DNA of 64,000 bases from Arion vulgaris (lineage: Eukaryota; Mollusca; Gastropoda; Stylommatophora; Arionidae). The notes under the pieces were generated by a model. The model saw only the letters and a program-made list of their open reading frames with translations, was not told the origin of the DNA and made no database searches. Of the stretch, positions 1-10,640 are shown piece after piece (position 1 is the stretch's first letter; the number at the start of each line of letters is the position of its first letter). The stretch spans positions 31,632,928 to 31,696,927 of the forward strand of contig CM036761.1 in NCBI GenBank assembly GCA_020796225.1, written 5' to 3'. Both the position numbers and the translations under genes were made by a program.

Positions 1-594
1 TATCATAATGAAATTAGTGCAATTTAAGACCATATATTGTTAAAGCTGTTATCTATACTAATCTTCCGGGTTCACTTATCAAGGTCACATATAAACAGGA
101 AGTTGATGCCATGACGTGTCCGTATCTAACATTCACTTGGTTTACAGAGGCAGTCTTTTAGCAGCTGTAATTCCAGTGTCCAGGTGCAGTAAACAGGAAA
201 GGAAAAATTTTTGGAATCATCTTCATGATGTCTAAATTTGGGAATTCATTGTATTAGAATTTAGTAGTGGCACGCTTCAACCCTACTGTTGGAATTGTGT
301 AACCAGCGCAAGGTCATCCTGCAAGGGATATTGTCTCACTGTGGAATACCGTAAAATGAGACAGCAGAACAAATGGTCCCGAATTATGCTGAAGAGGGGC
401 AACGAGATGTATGAGTTGCCTATCATCAAAAGCAAATGATGATTAAAGCAATCGGAAAATCATTAATATTAACACAAAAAGACTACTCAAATTTGCGAAT
501 ATTAGAACAAGTTATCATTTTGTGTCTCAAAAAAGGATAGAATCGACTCCGCAGTCACATATATACAAAATTAAAGATTAGCAATTCAATTATG
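1..594. other. Unassigned AT-rich sequence
   Basis: No open frame, TSD-bounded element or tandem repeat stands out here. It lies just upstream of a LINE C-terminal fragment and may be more of that element's decayed body, but nothing readable supports this. Confidence 0.3.
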
Positions 595-1175
595 TGTACA
601 TGTGGGCAGGCACCACAGACTACAGAGAACATACTTCAAGAATGCCCCGAATATGGGAGTCGTAACGAGACAACACCCTAGTGGCTGAGGACTGTACAGC
701 TTAGACGAGTGGTAGTTGTCTAGTGAGACACGAGAAATCCTATCGTCGGAAGCAGTCCATGACGCCTTGCTCTATGCAAATCGTGCAGTAATAGCTGTAA
801 CAGCTATATCCTGTGCTGTGTCACCGCTAACAACTGCAACGACTGGCTTGGAATAACCCTAACCCTAGCTGTAACAGCTATATCCTGTGCTGTGTCACCG
901 CTAGCAACTGCAACAGGAATAATCACTCACACATAAACAAATTAAATTAGCAATTCAATTAGTGCATGTCAGGCCAACAGACTGCAACAACTGCCAAGGA
1001 ATAACCCTAACTAACTAGTGTACAACACCTATGTGAGATCAGCTTAGCGGGGGTACCGCTAGAGAACAGAAACACGCGGCTGACATACGCCTGCTCTTCA
1101 ACTCTATAGCTGTAACAGCTATATCCTGTGCTGTGTCACCGCTAGCAACTGCAACGACTGGCTTGGAATAAACCT
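595..1175 (+). mobile_element. LINE C-terminal fragment with repeated 3' ends
   Basis: From 595 the frame reads CTCGQAPQTTENILQECPEY, the cysteine-bearing C-terminal motif of I/Jockey-type LINEs (pattern CxCGxxxQTxEHILxxCP). After a stop near 676, an open stretch around 755 ends in AVSPLTTATTGLE and a stop. The last ~62 bp of this unit (starting TAGCTGTAACAGCTA, a 7+1+7 palindrome) recur near 870 and near 1109. Two of the three units are followed by AATAACCCTAAC-type sequence. This looks like several 5'-truncated tails of one LINE, inserted into or beside each other. The coding part is broken by stops and is not functional. Confidence 0.6.
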
Positions 1176-1319
1176 ACTTTTTGTTTCAAGCAAAATCGTA
1201 AGCAAAATAATCGTGCAAAGCATTACTGGTGCGGTAGATAAAACACTGAGTGAGAGAGGACTAAGCTAGATTTCATAGATAACGAAGCTCTAAAGGCAAA
1301 TATTTGCTCTTAGAAGTAT

Positions 1320-1674
1320 CATGGAACAAAGTATAGAAGCTCAAACCAAACTCTATATAAACTTTATTGACTTCAAAAAGGCATTTGAAAGCGTACACCG
1401 TGAAAGTCTTTGACGTATTCTAAGATGTTATGGAATTCCAAAGTGTTTTATATTTATCAAGAAATGCTAATAACAACAAATAAATGCACATGTGGTGTTG
1501 AAGCTTAAAAATTGAAGTTTGAAGTCAATAAAGGCGTGTGACATGGATGTGTAATTTCAACTCTACTATCTAATATTTTGGTGATGTAAAACAACTGCAG
1601 ACAGTCAAGAAGTAGCAAATGAACTCGCATATACACTAGAAGACTTAGATTTTGCTGATGACATCGTATCTCTA

Positions 1675-1739
<65 letters not shown>

Positions 1740-2080
1740 TAATTCTAATATATCCAAGAAAAGGCTTGTGACCTTAACCAGTACAGTTAGATGGTCGGAT
1801 TGAAAACCAATTGGAAGAAAAAGAAAGAAATGATATGAAAATTACCACAGATGCACTAGTCAAACTAGAGGATAAAATTCATCAGAATACAACTAATTTT
1901 ACATATCTTGGAAATGGCATCAGCCACGAAGGAGGTTCTGAATGACTTTAAAAGCAGATTGAGTAAGGTGTACAGAGTATTCATGACCCTTCAGATGGTC
2001 TGAAAATCAGCCCAATACAGCCTTAGAATCAATATTAATATATGCAGCAGCTGTGAGCTATTACGTTACTATACGGATAA
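1320..2080 (+). mobile_element. Degenerate LINE reverse transcriptase fragment
   Basis: Three blocks of an RTE-like reverse transcriptase are readable. LYINFIDFKKAFESVHRESL near 1350 is the first palm motif with its aspartate. LEDLDFADDIVSLSH near 1640-1680 is the catalytic FADD box, intact here. NFTYLGNGISHEGG near 1890 is the conserved YLG segment that follows the palm. Stops and frameshifts separate the blocks. A (TA)n run at 1679-1730 interrupts the sequence directly after the FADD box. It is a dead copy. Confidence 0.7.
1679..1739. repeat. (TA)n microsatellite with short (CA)n
   Basis: About 25 TA units followed by ACACACAC. It lies inside the LINE reverse transcriptase fragment. Confidence 0.95.
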
Positions 2081-2110
2081 GAAAGTTGGAACATGACAGA
2101 CAAAATATAT

Positions 2111-3032
2111 TTCCAAACTCTTACACGTTTCATACAACTTGTCTGCACAAGGTCTTTTATGTGTTCCAAACTCTTACACGTTTCATACAACTTGTCTGCA
2201 CAAGGTCTTTTATGTGTTCCAAACTCTTACACGTTTCATACAACTTGTCTGCACAAGGTCTTTTATGTATTCCAAACTCTTACACGTTTCATACAACTTG
2301 TCTACACAAGGTCTTTTATGTATTCCAAACTCTTACACGTTTCATACAACTTGTCTGCACAAGGTCTTTTATGTGTTCCAAACTCTTACACGTTTCATAC
2401 AACTTGTCTGCACAAGGTCTTTTATGTATTCCAAACTCTTACACGTTTCATACAACTTGTCTGCACAAGGTCTTTTATGTGTTCCAAACTCTTACACGTT
2501 TCATACAACTTGTCTACACAAGGTCTTTTATGTGTTCCAAACTCTTACACGTTTCATACAACTTGTCTACACAAGGTCTTTTTGTATTCCAAACTCTTAC
2601 GATTCAGGCAACTTGTCTGCAAGGTCTTTGATGTATTCGAAAGCTACACGTTTCATACACTTGTCTACAATGGTCTTATGGTTCAAACTCTACACGTTTC
2701 ATACAACTTGTCTGCAAAGGTCTTATGTATTCAAACTTTACACGTTCAACAATGTGCAGGTCTTTAGTATTCCAAACTAGTAAGTTTCATACAACTTGTC
2801 AACAAAAGTCTTTTATGTATTCCAAACTCTTACACGTTTCATACAACTTGTCTACACAAGGTCTTTTATGTGTTCCAAACTCTTACACGTTTCATACAAC
2901 TTGTCTACACAAGGTCTTTTATGTGTTCCAAACTCTTACACGTTTCATACAACTTGTCTACACAAGGTCTTTTATGTGTTCCAAACTCTTACACGTTTCA
3001 TACAACTTGTCTGTACAAGGTCTTTTATGTGA
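2111..3032. repeat. 53-bp minisatellite, about 18 units
   Basis: The unit runs TTCCAAACTCTTACACG... to ...GGTCTTTTATGTG, and starts recur exactly every 53 bp from 2111 to about 2535. From about 2590 to 2815, five units are shortened by scattered one-base deletions; after that perfect units resume to 3032. Because 53 is not a multiple of 3 and the unit carries no stop in any plus frame, all three plus frames stay open. Those long ORFs are artefacts of the repeat, not genes. Confidence 0.95.
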
Positions 3033-3084
3033 AAAAGTAAACACTAAAAAAAACTCAACAGGAACAGAAGAACAGATTTGAAAT

Positions 3085-4939
3085 ACTGATGACAGTCCAG
3101 GAAGAGATGATATCGGAAGAATTATCCGCACACGCTAAATATATCATATTGTCCTTAGCAAAAGATAGGGTTCTACAGAGAAAAGACAGAAAGAATGAGT
3201 GGATGGCAAATTATGTTCTCGAGTTAATACAACAGAGAAAGGAGAAACAGGTCCCGGGAACTACTAAGAAAGAAAATAAGATAGCCTAAAAAATATAACA
3301 AATAAAAAAGAACATAAGACGAGATAAAAAGCACTACCTACAAGACCGTTGTGCAAGGTTAGAATAACACCAGAAGAAAGGGCGAGAAAACCGGAACTAT
3401 TTAAAGAAATAAAAGAAATGGCCATAACTTTTAAAACAATGCCTAATAAATAAAAGTGTGGGGAGACTCCTAACAGATCAAGAAGAAAATCTTAACAGTT
3501 GGAAATAATATTGCAGAGAAATGTATATGAATCGAGGCAAAAATTACAATAGAGCATTCACTGAAATAATTACCGAGAAAGAGCCAGAACCATCGATAGA
3601 TGAAGTTGAATGGGCAATTTAAAAACTTGAAGACAGGAAAATCATCAGGACGTAGCATGTCAGCATTGATTATCAAAGATGGAAAAGAACAAAGCATAAA
3701 AATGGCAAACAGGCAATATGTAAAAATGTATGGGAAACAGGAATATGGCTAAATGAATGGAGAAGATTAATATTTATCACAGTACCTAACAATAGAGACA
3801 TAACAGTATGTACCAACTATAGAACAGTGACATTGATTAGCCAATTAAGTAAAATCTTACTAACAATTATGAGAAGGCTGTAGGAAAATGGATGATATCA
3901 TTAATATTACACAAGCTGTGTTGTGACGGAACGCAGGTACACTTGACATATATTTAATATGAGAACTATCATAGAAAAATCTAGAGAGAATAGTGTAGAT
4001 CTATATTCACGCTTCATTGACTACTCAAATGCAATTGATTGTGTAGAACATCAGAAAGTATAGAAAGTATTGGAAGAAATGAGATTTTCATTACATTTAA
4101 TACCGATCATAAGAGAACTATATAGTGATCAAATGGTGGCTATAGAAACATGCAATAATACGGCAGATTGGTTTGATATTAGACAAGGAGTCAGACTAGG
4201 CTACATTATGTCGCTTTGTCTGTTTAACATAAACGTTTTAAAGTTTAACATGTATACTGAAAACATCCTGAGGAATGTTACAGAAGATAGCGAAAAAGAA
4301 AACTTTGGTCTTTTTATAATCGGAAGAAGAGAAATACATAAACTAAGATATGCTGACGGCACAGTGTTACTGTCAACATCGCAAAAAGAGATTTTTACAA
4401 AAATAATGGAAATGCAAATGAAAAGCGATAAACAAAATGTATATCTCAATGTGGCAAAACAAACATAATGACAACGGATAAAACAAGAATGACAAAATAA
4501 AAGATAGAAAATGTGAACATTTTTTAATATCTTGTTTCACGGCTAACAAAAGATGGAAATGGGATGAAGGACATTATTAGAATAGCAAATATGGTCTTAC
4601 ACAAAATTAAACAATTAAAAATAGTATGGAATGAAACTGATAGGAAAACAAAGATCAGAATACTAAGAGATGCATTATCCCAGTGGGAAAATATGGTGTG
4701 AAGCATGGACATTTAACAAGGCAGTGGATAAAAATATATGTGCTTTTGAATATGTGTTACAAAAGCGTCCTCTGTATATCATGGACAGAGAAGAGAACAA
4801 ATAGAACTCTCTCGAAAGAGATCAAAATAAAGAAACTGGCTGATGCTACAATATAAGTATGAGAGCATTTAAGTATTTTAGATATTTAAAGAGACATGAA
4901 GGGTTGGAGATGAACAGTTGAAAGGAGGCATCCCGGCAA
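3085..4939 (+). mobile_element. Decayed LINE, 5' part (split by another LINE)
   Basis: A short frame at 3089-3289 has NEWMANYVLELIQQRKEK, resembling the segment between endonuclease and reverse transcriptase in RTE-like LINEs. The frame at 4070-4468 carries reverse transcriptase motifs: WFDIRQGVRLGYIMS (normally QGVRQGCxLSP) and LRYADGTVLLSTS, where the catalytic YADD has become YADG. Many stops separate these parts. The element is interrupted at 4940 and its last ~195 bp reappear at 5864. It is the same family as the copies at 34.6-36.5 and 38.9-40.3 kb. A lost catalytic aspartate plus frameshifts make it inactive. Confidence 0.75.
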
Positions 4940-5863
4940 TGAAAATGAAGGCTGTATTCTATCTCCGCTATTGTTTGGAGTGACCATTGACTGGTTGCTG
5001 GAAAAATGTTGCAAGGGCGAAACTGGCATCGATTGGGTAGAAAATAATCAACTAGAAGATTCGGATTTTACAGATGATATTGCCTTGTTAAGTAGAAACA
5101 ACCAAGATATGCAAAGAAAAACAGACAATGTATAATTTATAGCATCAAAACTTGGACGGCAGATAAGCTATGAAATGACAAATATAATGAAGACACCTAT
5201 GGCAAGTAATGCAGATATCGATCTTGAACATAAAATGATAAAAATAACAGACGAGTTCACCTATTTGGGTAACAATTTTGATTGCACAGAAAATGTTTAA
5301 AAAGAAATTATGCTATGAGTTGTCAAAGCAACATCAGTGCTTTTAAAAGTCTCAATAACATTTGGAACTGCAAGTTAAATAGATTTAAAACTAAATTACG
5401 AATTCTCAATTCAAATGTTGTATCAGTCCAACATATGCCAGCGAGAGTTGGAAAATGACTAAAGATATAGAAAACAAAATAATTAAATGCATTTGAAAAT
5501 AGAGGTCTTCAAAAAAGTAATGAACGTAAAAATGTTACGAATTCATGAGAAGTAATGACATCAGAGAAATATCTGGTCAACCACTAGTAACAACTGTTAT
5601 ACAAAAGAGAAGATGGCGATATGTTGGACATATCTTGAGAAGACATGATAAAAAAATACCAAAGTAGGCATTGGTGTGATGCAAAGGGTTCAGGAAAGAG
5701 GAACGCTCTAGGAGAACCTGAAACGAACTTTACTGAGAGAGGAAAGCAATATCGGTTTTAATTCAATGGAAGAGATTGAGCGATTTACCCAGGATGGAAA
5801 AAATATGGAGAAATTACTTGAAGGCCCTATGTAGCGTATAACGGTACGAGATGAATTATTAAT
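4940..5863 (+). mobile_element. 5'-truncated LINE nested in another LINE
   Basis: It starts inside the reverse transcriptase at GCILSPLLFGVTIDWLLEKC, has LEDSDFTDDIALLSR (FADD box changed to FTDD) and ITDEFTYLGNNFD. It runs on to a 3' end reading GCGTATAACGGTACGAG. It is flanked by ATCCCGGCAA (4930-4939) and ATCCCGACAA (5864-5873), a 10-bp TSD with one difference. The sequence on either side is the same host LINE, so this is a later insertion. Related 3' ends occur near 46.0, 52.7, 57.5 and 61.1 kb. Confidence 0.75.
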
Positions 5864-6058
5864 ATCCCGACAAAGAGGAAAATAGAACGACTGCAGAGAA
5901 AATGGATTCAGCATTAACTGAGATGATTTTAGCATCACAGCTGCATAGATGACACATCTGGCATATAATAGAGAAATTCTAAAGAAACTGTTAAAGTAGC
6001 AAAGTTCTGCATATGACAAGCTATCTAATGATGACAAGCTATCATGACAAGCTATCTA
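5864..6058 (+). mobile_element. 3' end of the LINE interrupted at 4940
   Basis: Read across stops, the frame gives RKWIQH, then ITAA, then QSSAYDKLSNDD. This is a decayed form of the family tail seen better at 23464-23690 (RRWIQDVTDGLNMTAAEAGH ... QSSAQEKLFDDDD). It completes the element that begins at 3085. A short duplication of GACAAGCTATCTAATGATG lies at its end. Confidence 0.7.
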
Positions 6059-6137
6059 ATGATGGTAATCTGGTTTGATATTTGTCTGTTTACTTCTATC
6101 CCTGATTTTCTTTATTTCTATTCTATTCAGTCAACTT

Positions 6138-6385
6138 AGGTGGCGTCTGTGGCCTAGGGGTTAGTGACTCGGTCTATTAACCTCGACGTTCTGAGTTCGA
6201 ATCATGCTGCGGTCAATTTAGTGGCAAATTGTTTCGCGTGAATTTTACAAAAGGACGATGGCACCACCCGTTCAGAAGCAATGGCAAACTACTGAACGTA
6301 ATAATGCCTAGAAAAATCACAAGCAGCGTTACAAAGCTGGGGTTGATTTGCAAAGTCCTGTAATGAATATGTAATTAACTTTTTT
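6138..6385 (+). mobile_element. tRNA-derived SINE, family C
   Basis: The head reads GTGGCCTAGGGGTTAGTGAC (box A-like) and GAGTTCGAATC (box B), then a body with CGTTCAGAAGCAATGGC and CTACTGAACG. It ends near a CCTGTAATGAATATG segment. A perfect 12-bp TSD, TTCAGTCAACTT, lies at 6126-6137 and 6386-6397. The second copy is at 27499. Confidence 0.85.
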
Positions 6386-6397
6386 TTCAGTCAACTT

Positions 6398-6800
6398 TTG
6401 CACATTGTTCATTGTTCGTCCGAGGATCATCTTCATCGCACTTCGGACATTAAGGCTCCGATCTCCTCTCAAGCATGTATTTCAGTGTGTTTAGACTAAC
6501 AACTACCGTTCTGTGTTGATTGATATATCTACTGGAGTTTCTCTCGTTGTTTTCCCGTCTTGCTGCCCCATTTTGGTATGCATAACCTGCGCAATCTTGA
6601 TAAAGAATATCCTTTACATTCGTTGAAATCTTCAGAGCGTATGTTTTCTCTTAGAGCGTTGATGATGACGCATTTGTCCACAGAAGACCCATTCTCGATG
6701 GCAGCACTGCTCGCCAGTGCATCCTCTCTCTCACTGCCCTTCACCCCAGCATGACGTCGGACAGATGGGTCAACACGCATGTGCGATTATATTTTTTTAA
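6398..6800. other. Unassigned sequence
   Basis: Short open frames occur on both strands (for example 6529-6780 minus), but none has a recognisable domain, and they overlap one another. Confidence 0.3.
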
Positions 6801-7290
6801 TGTGTTGTGTGTACTACTCTCACAAAACTCCACTCACCTTCTTTCCAAAATTCCCAAACTTTTTCGGCCCACCGCCCCTTTGCACTAACTCCAACGCCCA
6901 CATTATAACATTTGCTAACGCCCCCACCACATATATCCATGCACTATTTTCTCTTGACATAGGAAATTGATATATATTTCTGTTATACATGGTCAATTTT
7001 CAAATGATTATATGCATTAAATAGAAAATTGATGAAAAATGGATCGTGTAAGATGGGCATAAGATGAATTTTAATGCAAAATTCAAATTTTTAATGATTA
7101 TTCAATCGCAAAATTACGAAAATAATTTATTTTAAAATATTTATTATTCATTTCTTCTTTAAGGAGACACCTAATCGTCTGAACACCCCCCTTTTCTTCT
7201 GAACCCACACCCAAATTCTATCGTACCCCTAGAACGCTTCAGCGCCCACCGGAGGGCGGTACTCTTTGGGAAACGCTGTACTATTCGAAC
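6800..7290 (-). mobile_element. Possible hAT-type DNA transposon remnant
   Basis: Read on the minus strand, the right edge gives TACAGCGTTTCCCAAAGAGT, which resembles the CAGxGxTTCTCAAA termini of hAT/Charlie-like elements. The interior alternates C-rich and AT-rich stretches. I do not see a clean second terminus or TSD, so this is tentative. Confidence 0.35.
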
Positions 7291-7387
7291 TATTGTAGCT
7301 ACATCTTGTGTGCTCTTCTTTTATATTGCTATTTTTTTTTCTGACGTGCAACTTATTCATTTAATATTACTGTCTTTCTCTTCATCT

Positions 7388-7680
7388 ACACTCTCCTGTA
7401 TCTCTCCTGTATCTCAGCTGTATCTCTCCTGTATCTCTCCTGTATCTCTCCTGTATCTCTCCTGTATCTCTCCTGTATCTCTCCTGTATCTCTCCTGTAT
7501 CTCTCTTGTATCTCTCCTGTATCTATCCTGTATCTCTCCTGTATCTCTCCTGTATCTCTCCTGTATCTCTCCTGTATCTCTCCTGTATCTCTCCTGTATC
7601 TCTCCTGTATCTCTCCTGTATCTCTCCTGTATCTCTCCTGTATCTCCCTGTATCTACCTGTATCTCACCTGTATCTCACC
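7388..7680. repeat. 11-bp array (CTGTATCTCTC)n
   Basis: About 26 units of CTGTATCTCTC with few variants; the last units are irregular. The overlapping plus-strand ORFs here are translations of the repeat. Confidence 0.95.
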
Positions 7681-7736
7681 TGTATCCCCTGCACTCGTAG
7701 TCTCTTTTTATATACGTACCTTCTTCTTCTTTTAAT

Positions 7737-7985
7737 GCTCCATATAGACCACTTGTTAACCACTCTTATGTGATTTGTATGTGATCTGAGCCTAAGAGCG
7801 ATTGTGCGTTGTGCTTGTTAAACATCTACAAGTAGAACAGCATGTCCGATTTCTGCATTGCTTTTTTATTTACTAGGACAGCATCCCTAGGGTATACATC
7901 AATCGCCTCTTACGACATGCATTGTAGGTTGCAGTGGTACTATTCTTTGTTTCTTTTGCGGTCCCTGGTACCAGACGGGCGCTTA
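7737..7985 (-). mobile_element. SINE, family B
   Basis: On the minus strand it has the family landmarks in order: AAAGAATAGTACCACTGCAACC, then TGCATGTCGTAAGAGGCGAT, GAAATCGGACATGC, and a TTAACAAGTGGTC tail. It is complete but diverged. Confidence 0.8.
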
Positions 7986-8287
7986 CACGTACCAATTGTT
8001 TCTAATTCGTTATCCTGTCTACATCTCTCTCTTTCTCTCTCTTTCTCTCCCTCTCTCTCATGCTCCTCATATATGTAAAAACGTTGACCCTTGAACTATT
8101 TATAACTCTAGATTCATTCATGGAAAATGTTTTTTTCCCGGAATCACTGCCTCCATAACCTAAATTTATCGCGTAGGATTTAACTAGACCAAGTTACTGT
8201 CAGTGTTGGAACTAAAAAAGTATTGGCATTTCCAAAATTGCATGAATTACTGTCTCAATAACTGCATATATATATATATATATATAT

Positions 8288-8454
8288 CAGTGGCGGCTCG
8301 TCATTAAGGGCCTATGGGACCGGGCCCCACCAAATATAATGTTTAACGTGTATTAATTATTTTATAAATTAAAATATAACCTAATCCAAAAACCATGTTT
8401 TTCCCGAAATTTGTGTCTGGCCCCACCAATAAAAATGATCACGAGCCGCCACTG
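8288..8454 (+). mobile_element. Short hAT-type MITE, copy 1
   Basis: Terminal inverted repeats CAGTGGCGGCTCGT and its complement ACGAGCCGCCACTG bound 167 bp of noncoding sequence. The 8-bp TSD ATATATAT lies in a TA run, so by itself it is weak, but other copies have unambiguous 8-bp TSDs. An 8-bp TSD and CAGxG termini are hallmarks of the hAT superfamily. Confidence 0.85.
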
Positions 8455-8477
8455 ATATATATATATATACATCCAGA

Positions 8478-8560
8478 TGTTGCATAAGCCCGCGAGGGAA
8501 GCAACGAATATTAACACTACAACCTACAATGCATGTCGTATGGGCGCTTAATGTAGGAGT
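8478..8560 (+). mobile_element. SINE family B, short fragment
   Basis: Contains GCGAGGGAAGCAACGAAT, then ACCTACAATGCATGTCGTAT, the first third of family B. The rest is missing. Confidence 0.6.
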
Positions 8561-9017
8561 CGGTTTAAGGATATTTACTCAATTCAGTAGAAAACCTCAG
8601 CTACCAATTCCAGCAAATCATGAACAATTTAATTCAAGGAAAACAATATATCTGTAACAGAAAACGAAAACGAGGCTCTTTTATCAAACGAATGACGCGA
8701 TGCAAAGAGAAATATCCCTGAGAATCATGTTAAGAAATGATGATGGCGCTGGATAGAGCCCACCTTCAGAAAGTATTAAAAAAAACTATAACAAAATAGA
8801 CTCTTTCCTGGAACAAGCAAGAACAATATTTAACAAAAAGGGCGATATTCTAAAATGACACACAGAAGAGATTTGAAAGCAGAGATTGACGATATATGGG
8901 GAAAGACGTAAAAGAAAGTTTTAAAATATGATTATTTGTCATGCGTTTGTTGAGGTTCTATGACCCAATCAAAGTTAAAAATGCATGCAAGAGGAGATAT
9001 ATGTATCTATATATAGG
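8561..9017. other. Unassigned, probably LINE-derived
   Basis: No clear motif. It leads toward a LINE tail at 9200, with a hAT MITE in between, so it may be part of the same element. Confidence 0.3.
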
Positions 9018-9025
9018 ATTGAGAT

Positions 9026-9190
9026 CAGTGGCGGCTCGTAGTCATTTTTCTTGGTGGGGCCAGATACAAATTTTCGGAAAAATCATGGTTTTTGGAGTAT
9101 TTACTATTACTTGTCTATTCCAGGAAGCTTTCACCTTTCGATTATTGGTGGGGCCACACCTCACTGGCCCTTAATGACAAGCCGCCCCTG
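9026..9190 (-). mobile_element. Short hAT-type MITE, copy 2 (inverted)
   Basis: Same family as the copy at 8288 but in the opposite orientation. The right terminus has changed to GCCGCCCCTG. TSDs are ATTGAGAT (9018-9025) and ATTCAGAT (9191-9198), one difference. Confidence 0.85.
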
Positions 9191-9198
9191 ATTCAGAT

Positions 9199-9430
9199 AT
9201 ATATATCCATTGAGAAGACCGATAGGAAGAATTGTAAGAAAGGCACTGTTTTGGATCCAGTAGAGAAAGAGGATAGGGAATGCCTAGAAATACATGGAAT
9301 AAAGATCTAGCGACTGATATAAAAAATATAGACGTAGAAAGAATTGGAAGGGATGGCAAGAGATAAGAATATCTGGCGAAGCTTGCTAAAGACTTGTGCT
9401 TGAAAGGAGAAGAGGATATATGTGTATATA
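9199..9430 (+). mobile_element. LINE C-terminal tail fragment
   Basis: Reads GMPRNTWNKDLATDIKNIDV followed by ERIGRDGK, then a stop and TA-rich tail. This is the GRPRxTWxRDLxxD segment found at the C-terminus of RTE-like LINE polyproteins. Confidence 0.6.
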
Positions 9431-9619
9431 TATATTGCCATGTAACTCTCTGCTTATTTCTTTAGCAATGTAAGTTACGCTGTAGCGTCATTGTACCAAC
9501 ATAATTGTTAATATAACATTAACAATGTATAGTATATACAGTTCTTGCAAGAAATTCGAACACTCAAATGCAGCATTTTGTAGTGGAACGAAAATATTTC
9601 TTCCTTTTCTTCTTTGTTT

Positions 9620-9830
9620 TCTTTAAGCCTGTTGCGCCCAAAAGCGTCAGAATAAGAAGATATTTATAGAACGGGCTTTGGTGTGCGCTTCATAAACAGT
9701 GATGTAAGTCGCCTATGCTATCTCTGGGGTTCATCTTTTGTGTGGATTTTGCCTTTTGCCTTTTATCCACTGTATCGGAGTAACGTTGAGCCTTGAGGCA
9801 CCGTCTGTTTTTAATCTGCTTATTTCTTCT
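9620..9830 (-). mobile_element. LINE 3' fragment
   Basis: Sequence such as TTATCCACTGTATCGGAGTA and GAGCCTTGAGGCACCGTCTG matches, with divergence, the stretches at 41380-41600 and 41990-42080. At 41979-42185 the minus strand reads FINKQQIKWFGHISRLPTDS, a LINE C-terminal motif. Hence all three are tails of one LINE family. Confidence 0.5.
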
Positions 9831-9837
9831 TCTCTTT

Positions 9838-10015
9838 TTCTTGCGTTCATTCTTCGTGACTAATTTTATCATTCCTTTTGTGATATATAATTAATCTTTG
9901 ACAAGACCGTTGGTTTACGGTGTGCGATTATGCGCCCATGGTGACTAGGCCCGCCCACCCGATTTCAGCCAGCTGTTTATTTACTACGGTAGCTAGCCCT
10001 AGAACGATCCAGTCT
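9838..10015 (-). mobile_element. Chimeric SINE (family A tail, family B-like body)
   Basis: The first ~65 bp are the family A 3' end on the minus strand (TGACTAATTTTATCATTCC, TTAATCTTTGACAAGA). The following part (CGATTTCAGCCAGCTG, TTTATTTACTACGGTAGCTA) instead resembles family B. It may be a recombinant or an older common form. Confidence 0.5.
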
Positions 10016-10079
10016 TGGATCTACGTCTTTATAATCATCTTTTAGCCGTATATTTGGGCTTTGTGATCTACGCCAAACA

Positions 10080-10640
10080 GTGAGTCCACACTGTACGCCC
10101 TTTCTGACCGTGACGTCGTTCCGGATAAGGAACATTTCTCGGCTTTTTGAGGCACGCAAGCTAGTCCTAGGACGGCGTCTAACTCGTATAACACACCGTG
10201 CAAAGTGTCGGCCTTCGCCAATGTTGGGATTTGGCAGCCTGTCAAACCTTTACATTTTCGGCCTTACTTGTCTGCCTACTTCGAGTTTGTTCCGGAGTAG
10301 GAACATTCTCAGCCTTTTCGGGGCGCATGTCGACATTTGGCAATTTGCAGTTACTACTCTGCATTTTCACTGGCCCCAGGAAACACTAGCTGCGCGCAGA
10401 CATTTTAGAGAGTCGTTTCAATCGCCGCTAGCAATGCAACTGAGATTTTGCGCTCGCCATAATCCCGCACCTCAGTTCTTCCGGAGATGTTAGTTGTAAA
10501 TGCAACAGTACCTTGCCCGGTTGTCCGAAGGAGGGCAGACCCGTTAGGCCTCACCCACCTCAGTTCTTCTGGGGATGTTAGTTGTTAATGCAACAGTACC
10601 TTGCCCGGTTGCCCAGGGAGGGCAGTTTTGTTAGGCTCTA
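10080..10640. repeat. GC-rich stretch with repeated hairpins and an 82-bp tandem pair
   Basis: GTTCCGGATAAGGAAC at about 10118 and GTTCCGGAGTAGGAAC at about 10290 are two perfect 5-bp-stem hairpins, each followed by a similar segment (ACATTTCTCGGC / ACATTCTCAGCC). At 10472 and 10554 an ~82-bp unit (CCTCAGTTCTTC..., CAACAGTACCTTGCCCGGTT, GAGGGCAG) is repeated in tandem. A plus ORF at 10080-10493 mirrors the hairpin repeat and is probably not a protein. Base composition is clearly richer in GC than the surroundings. It could be the 5' regulatory part of a retroelement; I could not identify one. Confidence 0.5.

Noticed and set aside
2053..2780. Three overlapping ~200-codon plus-strand ORFs
   Set aside because: All are translations of the 53-bp tandem repeat in three frames; the unit has no plus-strand stops and 53 is not a multiple of 3.
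7310..7735. Leu/Ser/Pro/Cys-rich ORF resembling a membrane protein
   Set aside because: It is the (CTGTATCTCTC)n array read in frame.
10080..10493. A 137-codon ORF as a gene
   Set aside because: It contains two DNA-level hairpin repeats that explain the internal similarity (RIRNISRLF / RSRNILSLF); no domain, no splice context.
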